Source: Verrucomicrobiaceae bacterium
Lineage (GTDB): Bacteria > Verrucomicrobiota > Verrucomicrobiia > Verrucomicrobiales > Verrucomicrobiaceae
Direction: 5' to 3'
Length of the DNA stretch: 64,000 nt
Assembly: GCA_027487315.1 (NCBI GenBank)
Contig: JAIYDW010000107.1
Coordinates: 1-64,000, forward strand
In this document: positions 9,399-17,049 of the stretch, one piece after another
Layout of the letters: each line of letters opens with the position of its first letter
How positions within the stretch are numbered: position 1 is the stretch's first letter
Notes under the pieces: model-generated
Databases searched by the model: none
The model's input: only the letters and a program-made list of their open reading frames with translations
Told to the model about the DNA's origin: nothing
Program-made: the position numbers and the translations under genes

Positions 9399-9452
9399 GC
9401 GGGTGAAGGAAAGGCGGTATGGGTCCAAGACTGTCCCCTGAAGAAGCACAGG

Positions 9453-10202
9453 TCAAAGGTTCGCCGCGTAAGCTTGTAACTGCCGATACTCACTCAGCAT
9501 CCGTTTGACCGCCGCCACTGTAGCTTCCACCTGCTGCGCTAAGGGAGCCAAAGCCGGGGTCTCAAAAACGATCTCCAAAGGCCGCTCCCGTTGACTTGGC
9601 GGACCACTCAAAATTCCGGCGTAACCCTCCCGAATGATGCCCTGGTCAGCCGAAAAACCATCAATAATCTCCTGCGGGCAGCACGGCAAATGCTCATGCG
9701 CCGCCGCCAACGCCGGACGCAACAAGTGCTCACTCAACACCGCACCACTCACAAATCCATAACACCCGTCACACTCATCATCCGAATGCAGCGCAATGAT
9801 TCCATCATACCGTTCGGCGGTCAGCTCCCTCTCCAGATAGAGCACCTCAGGCTGGGAGGATCCCGTCCAAAATTCCCGGTTCAAATCCAGTCCGTTCTGG
9901 TTCGACCGAGTGCCCCGGCGATAGCCCGTCGGATTGCAGACAGGGTAAAAATGCAGCTCAAAGTCGCTCAACTCCTCGGGCATCTCCGCCGCCCACCGGG
10001 AGAGTTCCAACGCCGCCAAGACCCCTGCTGGCTCGTCACCATGAATGCCCCCGAAAACTCCGAACTTGTATCCCTGGCCCGCCTTCTGCGGCTTCCGCAC
10101 GATCTTTTGCAACGTGATCCCCTCGTCGGACGCCGCATGAGCTCTCCCTCCGCCGATTCGATCAGCTGGTCGCGTGTCCAGGTTTGAAGCAAAAGCAATC
10201 AC
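9453..10202 (-). CDS. M14-like zinc amidohydrolase, succinylglutamate desuccinylase/aspartoacylase type
   Basis: Predicted zinc-dependent hydrolase of 249 aa. The zinc-binding HGDE motif (in GIHGDEPAG, near residue 54) and the NP-x-G / R-x-x-R-N-x-x-D segment (NPTGYRRGTRSNQNGLDLNR) are hallmarks of the M14 carboxypeptidase and AstE/AspA family; the third zinc histidine is likely in ALHSDDE and the catalytic glutamate in EIVFETP. Starts at a GTG (10202). It is the promoter-proximal gene of the operon with the porin and ABC importer (54-bp gap), so its substrate may be the imported compound or a peptide/amino-acid derivative; this link is inference. Confidence 0.8.
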   Translation of the reverse strand: MIAFASNLDTRPADRIGGGRAHAASDEGITLQKIVRKPQKAGQGYKFGVFGGIHGDEPAGVLAALELSRWAAEMPEELSDFELHFYPVCNPTGYRRGTRSNQNGLDLNREFWTGSSQPEVLYLERELTAERYDGIIALHSDDECDGCYGFVSGAVLSEHLLRPALAAAHEHLPCCPQEIIDGFSADQGIIREGYAGILSGPPSQRERPLEIVFETPALAPLAQQVEATVAAVKRMLSEYRQLQAYAANL

Positions 10203-10329
10203 CCCACAAGGAATAAACTATAATCCCGATAGATCAAGTAGGTTTTTGGTTTCGTATGTCTCTAATCAACTAAATCCGCCTTTTCCTTGGCCTCCAGACT
10301 TTCCTTCCTATCCTCCGCCTCCCTCGCCC

Positions 10330-11397
10330 ATGTCTTTGAAACTTCGCCTCAATACCGCCACCGCCACCCAAGTCGTCCTCGCCAAGATCGGCAACCCCCA
10401 GCGCGATGAGCCCCTGCAAACCTCTCGCCACGTGTTCGACATCGCCGAATCCGATCAGGAAGCCCTTACCGCCCTGTTTTTGAAACCCTTCAAGAACCTC
10501 ATCGGCCATCGCTTTGTCCACTACACCTCTCTCGACAAACAAGAGATGTACCGCTGCGCCAAAACCGTTTTCGCCGACCCCGACAAGCTCCTGCCAGTCG
10601 GCATTGAAATCGCTCAACGCCTCTACGCCAAATCCAACCACCCCAACATCAAAGCCGGTGACCTCTGCATCGCCTTCCTCAAAGAAGTGCACATTGAAGG
10701 CGAACTCGTCAGCGGCCTCTGCATTCTCAAATCCGACAGCGTCGTGCCCTTCTTGAGCATCACCACCCACGAAGGCGACCTGCACCTCTCCACCCAACAA
10801 GGCATTCAGCCTGAGAAGATCGACAAAGGCTGCCTCATCCTCGATTACAAAGCCGAACAAGGTTACTACGTCCTCAACTTCGACCGCAGTGGTGGCGACA
10901 CCAAATTCTGGGTGCGCGAGTTCCTCAGCGTCGAAGCCGTGCCCGACGCCGCTTTCCTCACCAACGCCTACGCCAAAATGGCCGTGTCATTCCTGGAAGA
11001 ACAAAAGCCAGCGGAAGACACGCCCCCATGGGACACCTGCAACGCCGCACGCGAGGCACTCGAATACTTCGAAGAGCGGGACCAATTCGATCTCAATGAA
11101 TTCGAAAAAGAAGTGCTCAAAACCCCCGAAGCCGCCGCAGCCTTCGAAGAACACCGAGCCCGCATCGCCGAAGAGCAGGGACAAACCCTCGACACCAGCT
11201 TCGAGATCTCAAAAAAGGACGTCACCAAAGCCAAGAAACGCATCGGTGCCGTGCTCAAGCTCGACACCGGCGTAGAGATCCACGTCAAGTCCACCCTCTC
11301 CACCGAATACGACCCCGTCCTCGAACGCGGTTACGACGACACCAAAGGCATGAAGTTCGTGAAGGTCTATTACAAAGAGCAACTCTCCGCGAGCTGA
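10330..11397 (+). CDS. Nucleoid-associated protein NdpA/YejK-like
   Basis: Cytosolic protein of 355 aa resembling the 37-kDa nucleoid-associated protein family (YejK/NdpA). Features: an N-terminal strand with RHVFDIAESDQEALTALFLKPFKNL, central CILKSDSVVPFLSI and GCLILDYKAEQGYYVLNFDRSGGDTKFWVREFL, and a C-terminal part with LKLDTGVEIHV. The ATG at 10330 opens the conserved region; a longer in-frame extension is proline-rich and probably non-coding. The gene is divergent from the M14-like operon and convergent with the sigma-factor gene (2 bp apart), so it is likely monocistronic. Function in chromosome organisation is known for relatives, not shown here. Confidence 0.78.
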   Translation: MSLKLRLNTATATQVVLAKIGNPQRDEPLQTSRHVFDIAESDQEALTALFLKPFKNLIGHRFVHYTSLDKQEMYRCAKTVFADPDKLLPVGIEIAQRLYAKSNHPNIKAGDLCIAFLKEVHIEGELVSGLCILKSDSVVPFLSITTHEGDLHLSTQQGIQPEKIDKGCLILDYKAEQGYYVLNFDRSGGDTKFWVREFLSVEAVPDAAFLTNAYAKMAVSFLEEQKPAEDTPPWDTCNAAREALEYFEERDQFDLNEFEKEVLKTPEAAAAFEEHRARIAEEQGQTLDTSFEISKKDVTKAKKRIGAVLKLDTGVEIHVKSTLSTEYDPVLERGYDDTKGMKFVKVYYKEQLSAS

Positions 11398-11398
11398 C

Positions 11399-12118
11399 TC
11401 AGCCTAGCCGCAAAGCCGCGCGCAAACTCTCCAGTTCCTCCTCCACCGCCTCCGGCCCACTCACGGTCTGCGCGATCTCCGCGCGCACCGCCGCCCGAAA
11501 CCGCTGCCGCAGCCGGTGAATCGCCACCTTCACCGCCGCCTCGCTCAGACCCAACTGACCTGCGGCGACGGCTTGTGGTTGCTCATCCGCCTCCGTCGTC
11601 AGCCACGGCTTCAGCACCGCAAAGTGCTCGGCCTTGCCCTCGTCCCCGAGCGCCTTTTCCAGGTTCACCAAAGCCCGCGCCAGCAGCGTCACCGCCCACT
11701 CCCGATCAAACGCCGCATCCGGCGCCATCGCCTTGGCATCCTCCACCTGCAACCCCGGCTCCGTGTCCGTGCCACCACTTTGCAGCGAAACCTGCTCACA
11801 GCCACCCCCTCGCTTCAAAGCCCCCACCCGCTCTCGCTGATCCGCCGCAAACCGCTTCACCGCCGCCAGCAGGTAACTGCGAAACCGCCCCTGCAATGGA
11901 TCCGCCCCCTCCATCGCCCCGCCCTCCAGCAACCGCGCAAAAAAATCATGCGCCAACTCTCGCGCCACATCCTCCTCCCGCCCATCCCGCCGCAAAAACA
12001 CCACCACCGGCGCATAATAAGCCGCGCACAACTCACTCAACGCCGCCCGCCCCTCCGCATCACCACCCCGTGACCGCGCCACCAGCGTCCACCGCGTGTC
12101 ATGGAAGGAGGAAGTCAT
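11399..12118 (-). CDS. ECF-like RNA polymerase sigma factor
   Basis: Sigma-70 family protein of 239 aa. The opening DTRWTLVARSRGGDAEGRAAL and YYAPVVVFLRRDG (region 2) and the C-terminal helix-turn-helix region 4 (VAAGQLGLSEAAVKVAIHRLRQRF) match the ECF-like sigma factors expanded in Planctomycetes and Verrucomicrobiota. No regulatory extension is obvious beyond a long linker (about 100-150). Its ATG overlaps the TGA of the upstream kinase gene by 4 bases (ATGA), so kinase and sigma factor are almost certainly co-translated. A kinase that modulates the sigma factor is the obvious hypothesis. Confidence 0.87.
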   Translation of the reverse strand: MTSSFHDTRWTLVARSRGGDAEGRAALSELCAAYYAPVVVFLRRDGREEDVARELAHDFFARLLEGGAMEGADPLQGRFRSYLLAAVKRFAADQRERVGALKRGGGCEQVSLQSGGTDTEPGLQVEDAKAMAPDAAFDREWAVTLLARALVNLEKALGDEGKAEHFAVLKPWLTTEADEQPQAVAAGQLGLSEAAVKVAIHRLRQRFRAAVRAEIAQTVSGPEAVEEELESLRAALRLG

Positions 12119-14472
12119 GGTTTCATTTTATCCGGAGTGAAGTGCGAAAACCACAGCTTCCCGATCACCTTGTCCCAGTCCACAAAGAACTCTTCAGCGA
12201 CCCCGCCGCGCTTCAGCAGCAAGCCCTTGTCCTCCCGCTTCACCACGCGGCCAACGTAAGGGTATCCGCTTTCATGCTCAAAGACCACGAGGTCATTCGG
12301 CTCGAAACCCGTGTCGAGCTTGGAGGCGATCCAGTGACTGCCTTGCGTCACCGCCACCTCAGCACGTCCGGCCATTCGATACATCTCCAAAATGAATCCC
12401 TTGATGAAGAACGCCAGGACTAGGGCGGTCAACGCTTGCCCCGCATACTTGACCCAGCGCGAAGGTTTCGTCGCTGGCCCCTCCACCGGATGATGGCGCA
12501 GCCAAAACACCACCGAGACCACGACCGCCGCCACCGCCGTCAAAGTCAACGCCAGCGCTGCCCACGCGTAATCGTCCTGATGGCGCGGCAGTTGGTAGAA
12601 CCCCGCGACCCCTGCGGCAAGCACCGGAACCGACCACGCACACAGCTTTTTCCCCAAATACGCATTCGCCTCATACCAGCGCTCATCGCGGAGGGTGGTG
12701 GAGGCCAAGCGCAAACCAAAACGTGACTGCCTCGGAACCAGCCGCAGCCAAAAGGGCAGCCCGGCACCGAACAAGACGAGTCCGAGAAGCGTCACAAGAA
12801 GCGTAACCGGTGTTCCCATCGACACCGCCACCCGCCCTGTCGCCAGTGTCAGCACCATCCACCCAATCAAAAGGCCCACCGCCGTGACCGCTGGCACCAG
12901 CCAGAACACGCTCGGTGCCTTCTTCTCGGGAGCCTCCTCACCCGCCTCAATCGCTAGCTGCATGCGCGCCCAATAATGCACCACCCAGGTCAATCCACCC
13001 AGCGGCAGAAAACTCATCGTGCACAAAAAACCAATCCAGTTCCAGTTCGCCGATGCCTGCAGGGAGGCTAGCCAGCGCGTCAGCGGCGGCATCTGCTGCA
13101 GACTTTTAACCACTTCCGCTGCATTGACACGCCCGCCGAACCCTCGATGTGCCATGACCTCTCCGCCCACTCCAAACCAGCCGATCGCCAGCCCCCCGAT
13201 GGCATGATAGCCCATCGCCAAGCCTCCAACCGACAGCGCTCCGATGCTAAGCCCCCCTAGCGCGAACAACAACCCCAGCGCCGCGCCACCCATCGAAATC
13301 AAACCCACTGCCAGTCCCCCAATCGCCACCACCCCTGAAGCCATCCCGCCACAAGCAAACACTCCATGCGCTCTCCCTCCGATGGCCACAACGCCGCGGG
13401 CCTTGTCGCCGAAAGCAAACACCCCCCGTGCTTCCCGCACTCTCCCCGTCGCCGGATCCCGCCCATGCACCACATGCAGCAACGGCATCCCCCAAAGCCT
13501 GCGTTTCGACTGATATTCAAAAGACTCTTGATAGCGATGATGCAGCCGCTGTCCGCCAATACTCCCCGCCCCCGCCACCTGCGTCTTGAACTCCTCCGCA
13601 CTCTGCTGCCGCCGCGCCCGCTCCTTCTCCAGCGCCCGGAACACGATCTCATCCATGTTCCCCCCCACCGCCGCCAGCTCCGACGGCGCCGCAAACCGCC
13701 CCAACGGCAGCTCTCCCGTCAGCATCTCATAAAACACCACGCCCAAGCTGTAGATGTCCGCGCGATGATCCACACTCGCCGGCTTCTCGATCTGCTCCGG
13801 CGCCATGTAAGGTGCCGTGCCCAGCTTCGCCCCACTCTGCGTCAGCAGCATCGCCCCCTCCACATCTTCGCCCAAAATCTTCGCGATCCCAAAGTCCGCG
13901 ATTTTGATGCCTCCCTTCGCATCCAACAGGATGTTCTCCGGCTTGATGTCCCGATGCAGCACGCCCTGACCGTGCGCGAATTGCAAGGCATCGCAGATAG
14001 CCGGGATCACCTGCAGCGCCTGCTCCGGCGTGAACCGTCCCGCCCGCATCGCCTGCCGCAGATTCACCCCATCCACGTGCTCCATGATCAGAAACCAAAA
14101 ACCGCCGCGCTCGCCAAAATCGTGCACCGTCACGATGTGCGGATGCGTCAACCGCGCCAGCACCTGCCCCTCCCGCGTGAACCGCTCCGCAAAGCCCGGC
14201 AGCGCCGCCAGCGACTTCGGCAGCACCTTCAGCGCCACCACCCGATTCAGCCGCGGCTGCTGCGCCCGAAACACCGCACTCATCCCGCCGCGCCCGATCA
14301 GCTCCAGAACCTCCAAATCCGCAAACGCCGCCGCCACCTCCTCCAAGCTGGGCAAATCCGGCCGCATTTGCAACGCCGTGTCCGCCTCTGCCGGTCCCTC
14401 CGCCGCCAGGTCGAGCAAATACTCCGGGTTCAGTCCGTGCAGGGGGTCAGATGCTGATGAAGACGATGTCAT
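12115..14472 (-). CDS. Membrane Ser/Thr protein kinase with Gly-rich repeats and S26-like C-terminal domain
   Basis: Protein of 785 aa with at least three parts. Residues about 54-320 form a Hanks-type kinase with GRGGMSAVF glycine loop, ALKVL lysine, HRDIKPENIL catalytic loop, DFGIAK and APEQ, so it should be active. Residues about 355-450 hold many short repeats with a GG(x)A(x)G or AIGG pattern (GVVAIGG, GVFACGG, LISMGG). After about six membrane helices the C-terminal 90 residues (FIKGFILEMYRM... GYPYVGRVVKRE... GKLWFSHF) recall the beta-sheet fold of S26 signal peptidase, but a catalytic SM/K pair is not obvious, so it is probably non-enzymatic. The ATG at 14472 is preferred; upstream codons are divergent promoter. 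The gene precedes the sigma factor with a 4-base overlap. Confidence 0.85.
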   Translation of the reverse strand: MTSSSSASDPLHGLNPEYLLDLAAEGPAEADTALQMRPDLPSLEEVAAAFADLEVLELIGRGGMSAVFRAQQPRLNRVVALKVLPKSLAALPGFAERFTREGQVLARLTHPHIVTVHDFGERGGFWFLIMEHVDGVNLRQAMRAGRFTPEQALQVIPAICDALQFAHGQGVLHRDIKPENILLDAKGGIKIADFGIAKILGEDVEGAMLLTQSGAKLGTAPYMAPEQIEKPASVDHRADIYSLGVVFYEMLTGELPLGRFAAPSELAAVGGNMDEIVFRALEKERARRQQSAEEFKTQVAGAGSIGGQRLHHRYQESFEYQSKRRLWGMPLLHVVHGRDPATGRVREARGVFAFGDKARGVVAIGGRAHGVFACGGMASGVVAIGGLAVGLISMGGAALGLLFALGGLSIGALSVGGLAMGYHAIGGLAIGWFGVGGEVMAHRGFGGRVNAAEVVKSLQQMPPLTRWLASLQASANWNWIGFLCTMSFLPLGGLTWVVHYWARMQLAIEAGEEAPEKKAPSVFWLVPAVTAVGLLIGWMVLTLATGRVAVSMGTPVTLLVTLLGLVLFGAGLPFWLRLVPRQSRFGLRLASTTLRDERWYEANAYLGKKLCAWSVPVLAAGVAGFYQLPRHQDDYAWAALALTLTAVAAVVVSVVFWLRHHPVEGPATKPSRWVKYAGQALTALVLAFFIKGFILEMYRMAGRAEVAVTQGSHWIASKLDTGFEPNDLVVFEHESGYPYVGRVVKREDKGLLLKRGGVAEEFFVDWDKVIGKLWFSHFTPDKMKP

Positions 14473-14609
14473 GGTACCTGCTCCCTGGGGATTCCGCCGC
14501 CCAAGGTTACTCGGAAAATCGTCATTGCCGAAAAAAATGACGCATCTCCCACCGACTCCGCTGGCATTCCCCGTTGCTCGCCAGCGTATCCCCTTCAAAG
14601 TCCCTCATT

Positions 14610-16250
14610 ATGCCAACCCCCGCTTTCCACTACCAGCCCCTCCTCGAACTCGGCACCGACGACACCGAATACCGCCTGCTGACGAAGGAACACGTCCGCG
14701 TCGAAAAGATCGGCGACAAAGAGCTGCTCGCCGTCGATCCCGAGGCGCTCACGCTGCTGGCGAACCAGGCCTTCCACGACATCAATTTCTTCCTGCGGCC
14801 GAAGCACCTCAAGCAGGTCGCCGCCATCCTCGATGACCCCGAGGCGAGCGAAAACGACCGCATGGTCGCCCTCACGATGCTCAAGAATGCCGACGTGGCC
14901 TCCGCAGGCCTGTTGCCGTTTTGTCAGGACACCGGCACCGCCATCATCATGGGCAAAAAAGGCCAGCAGGTCTGGACCGGCGGCGGCGACGAGGCCGCGC
15001 TCTCAAAGGGCGTCTATCTCGCCTACACGGAGAACAACCTGCGCTACTCGCAAAACGCCGCGCTGAACATGTTCGACGAAAAGAACACCGGCACCAACCT
15101 GCCCGCGCAGCTCGATTTGTATGCCACCGATGGCGATGCGTATAAATTCCTCTTCATCGCCAAAGGCGGCGGCTCGGCGAACAAAGCCTTCCTCTACCAA
15201 GAGACCCGCGCCGTGCTCAATCCGAAGAGCATCGTGAAGTTCCTCAGCGATAAAATGACCTCGCTCGGCACCGCCGCGTGCCCGCCTTACCATCTGACCT
15301 TCGTCATCGGCGGCACCTCGGCCGAATCGACGATGAAACACGTCAAACTCGCCTCCACGAAGTATTACGACGGCCTGCCCACCACCGGCAATGAGCACGG
15401 CTGCGCCTTCCGCGATGTCGAACTCGAAGCGCAAATGCTCCAAGCAGCCCGCGAGTGCGGCATCGGCGCCCAGTTTGGCGGCAAATACTTCGCACTCGAT
15501 GTCCGCGTCATCCGCCTGCCGCGTCACGGCGCCTCTTTGCCCATCGGCATCGGCGTTTCCTGTTCCGCCGACCGCCAGGCGAAGGGCAAGATCACGCGTG
15601 ACGGCGTCTTCATCGAGAAGCTCGAGACCAACCCGCTGCAATACATCCCCGAAGATCTGCGCCACCGCAAAGACACCAACGCCGTCCGCATCGACACGAA
15701 CCGCCCCATGGCCGAGATCCGCGCCGAGCTCAGCAAGTATCCCACCACCACGCGCCTCCTCATCAACGGCCCCATCATCGTCGCCCGCGACATCGCGCAC
15801 GCGAAGCTCAAAGAGATGCTCGATGCCGGCAAGCCGCTGCCCGATTACTTCAAAAATCACCCCGTCTATTACGCCGGCCCCGCCAAAACGCCCGCCGGCA
15901 TGCCCAGCGGCAGCTTTGGCCCCACCACGGCAGGACGCATGGACAGCTACGTCGATCTTTTCCAAAGCCACGGCGGCAGCATGATCATGATCGCCAAAGG
16001 CAATCGCGGCCAGCAAGTCACCGACGCCTGCAAGAAACACGGCGGCTTCTACCTCGGCAGCATCGGCGGCCCGGCCGCCATCCTCGCGAAAGAGAACATC
16101 AAGAAAGTCGAAGTCGTCGAGTTCCCCGAACTCGGCATGGAAGCCATCTGGAAGATCGAAGTCGAAGACTTCCCCGCGTTCATCTTGATCGACGACAAGG
16201 GGAACGACTTCTTCCAAACCGTTGGGCCGGGGTGTTCGGTGAAACATTGA
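14610..16250 (+). CDS. Fumarate hydratase, class I (iron-sulfur)
   Basis: Class I fumarase of 546 aa, converting fumarate to malate in the TCA cycle through an oxygen-sensitive 4Fe-4S cluster. The three cluster cysteines fall at C105 (FCQDTG), C224 (TAACPP) and C318 (GVSCSAD), the same positions as in E. coli FumA/FumB. Other conserved stretches are [22 protein letters not shown] and the C-terminal [16 protein letters not shown]. The start at 14610 is chosen because [10 protein letters not shown] aligns with the family N-terminus; an ATG-less 12-codon extension upstream is less likely. It is divergent from the kinase gene, 137 bp away. Confidence 0.93.
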   Translation: MPTPAFHYQPLLELGTDDTEYRLLTKEHVRVEKIGDKELLAVDPEALTLLANQAFHDINFFLRPKHLKQVAAILDDPEASENDRMVALTMLKNADVASAGLLPFCQDTGTAIIMGKKGQQVWTGGGDEAALSKGVYLAYTENNLRYSQNAALNMFDEKNTGTNLPAQLDLYATDGDAYKFLFIAKGGGSANKAFLYQETRAVLNPKSIVKFLSDKMTSLGTAACPPYHLTFVIGGTSAESTMKHVKLASTKYYDGLPTTGNEHGCAFRDVELEAQMLQAARECGIGAQFGGKYFALDVRVIRLPRHGASLPIGIGVSCSADRQAKGKITRDGVFIEKLETNPLQYIPEDLRHRKDTNAVRIDTNRPMAEIRAELSKYPTTTRLLINGPIIVARDIAHAKLKEMLDAGKPLPDYFKNHPVYYAGPAKTPAGMPSGSFGPTTAGRMDSYVDLFQSHGGSMIMIAKGNRGQQVTDACKKHGGFYLGSIGGPAAILAKENIKKVEVVEFPELGMEAIWKIEVEDFPAFILIDDKGNDFFQTVGPGCSVKH

Positions 16251-16257
16251 GTCTAAC

Positions 16258-16490
16258 GAGCCGGAGGCTCGAAAGATGTTAGCCGGTGGTGAAACCACCG
16301 GAAACGAACCGCCCCAGACGGCCAGCGCCCCGGCAGGGGCGCGAGAAGCGTCCGAATGCTCACCGGCGATGTTGCCCGCCAGACCCCGCGTGCCCTTCTC
16401 GCGCCCTTCCAGGGCGCGATTCGTGTTTCGTGGACGCTGTCCGGTGGTTGCACCACCGGTTAATTTCTTGCGTGCCTTCGGCACGGGCAC
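16258..16490. repeat. Symmetric cluster of six small hairpins (REP-like) upstream of IS200-like transposase
   Basis: Three palindromes on each side are arranged in mirror order around about 16370: GAGCCGGAGGCTC (16258-16270) opposite GTGCCTTCGGCAC (16472-16484); CCGGTGGTGAAACCACCGG (16283-16301) opposite CCGGTGGTTGCACCACCGG (16441-16459); GCGCCCCGGCAGGGGCGC (16325-16342) opposite a GCGCCCTTCCAGGGCGCG hairpin (16401-16418), the latter pair flanked by GAGAAG and CTTCTC. This fills the 285-bp gap between the fumarase and transposase genes. The arrangement resembles paired REPs or the subterminal hairpins recognised by Y1 transposases. Confidence 0.75.
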
Positions 16491-16535
16491 CGAATTCGTG
16501 ATTGCCATCTTTCCTCGGAACTGAAACCCTCCCGC

Positions 16536-16982
16536 ATGGCCTCGACGCATCTCTCGTTGCACTACCATCTCGTGTTCAGCACGAAAAACCGGGAACCCTG
16601 GCTCTCGCCGACACATCGGCAACGCGTTCACGAATACATCGGCGGCATCATCCGAAACATGAATGGCGTGGCGCATGCGGTGGGCGGCACGGGCGATCAC
16701 CTCCACATCGCCGCCGGTCTGCGGGCAACACATTGCCTCGCCGACGTGATGCGAGAGGTGAAGAGCGAGTCCTCACGCTGGATCCACGAGGAACTGCGTC
16801 TGGCCGGCTTTGCTTGGCAGGAAGGCTACGGTGCCTTCACCTTCGCTGCGCCGGATCTTGAGGCGGTACGTGCGTATGTCTTGAACCAGGAAGAGCATCA
16901 CCGGATGAAAACCTTCCAGGAAGAATACGTGTCGATGCTCAAACGCGGCATGGTGGTGTATGAGGAGCGGTTTTTGTGGTAG
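16536..16982 (+). CDS. IS200/IS605-type (Y1, HUH) transposase
   Basis: Single-strand transposase of 148 aa, the full length of TnpA/RAYT proteins. The HUH motif is HLH in GTGDHLHIAAGL, the conserved KSESSRWIHEE helix is present, and the nucleophilic tyrosine is expected in the AYVLNQEEHHR helix. No accessory TnpB gene is present. It sits 46 bp after a mirror-image hairpin cluster, which may be its recognition substrate, and its 3' end abuts the next gene. It appears intact, but whether it still transposes or only services the REP-like hairpins (as RAYTs do) is unknown. Confidence 0.88.
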   Translation: MASTHLSLHYHLVFSTKNREPWLSPTHRQRVHEYIGGIIRNMNGVAHAVGGTGDHLHIAAGLRATHCLADVMREVKSESSRWIHEELRLAGFAWQEGYGAFTFAAPDLEAVRAYVLNQEEHHRMKTFQEEYVSMLKRGMVVYEERFLW

Positions 16983-17049
16983 CAGGTATTTCGTAAAGCT
17001 CCTCGCTACCTTATTGACCGCGAGCAATGCCTCATGGCATAAAGCGCAG

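Noticed and set aside
13180-13420. Short repeated units that could be mistaken for a CRISPR or tandem repeat
   Set aside because: The repetition is at protein level (GG-A-G repeats in the kinase) and the DNA units are not identical and lack spacers.
15003-16733. 576-codon minus-strand frame across the fumarase gene
   Set aside because: Low-complexity Asp/Gly/Val-rich translation; the plus strand encodes a motif-complete fumarase.
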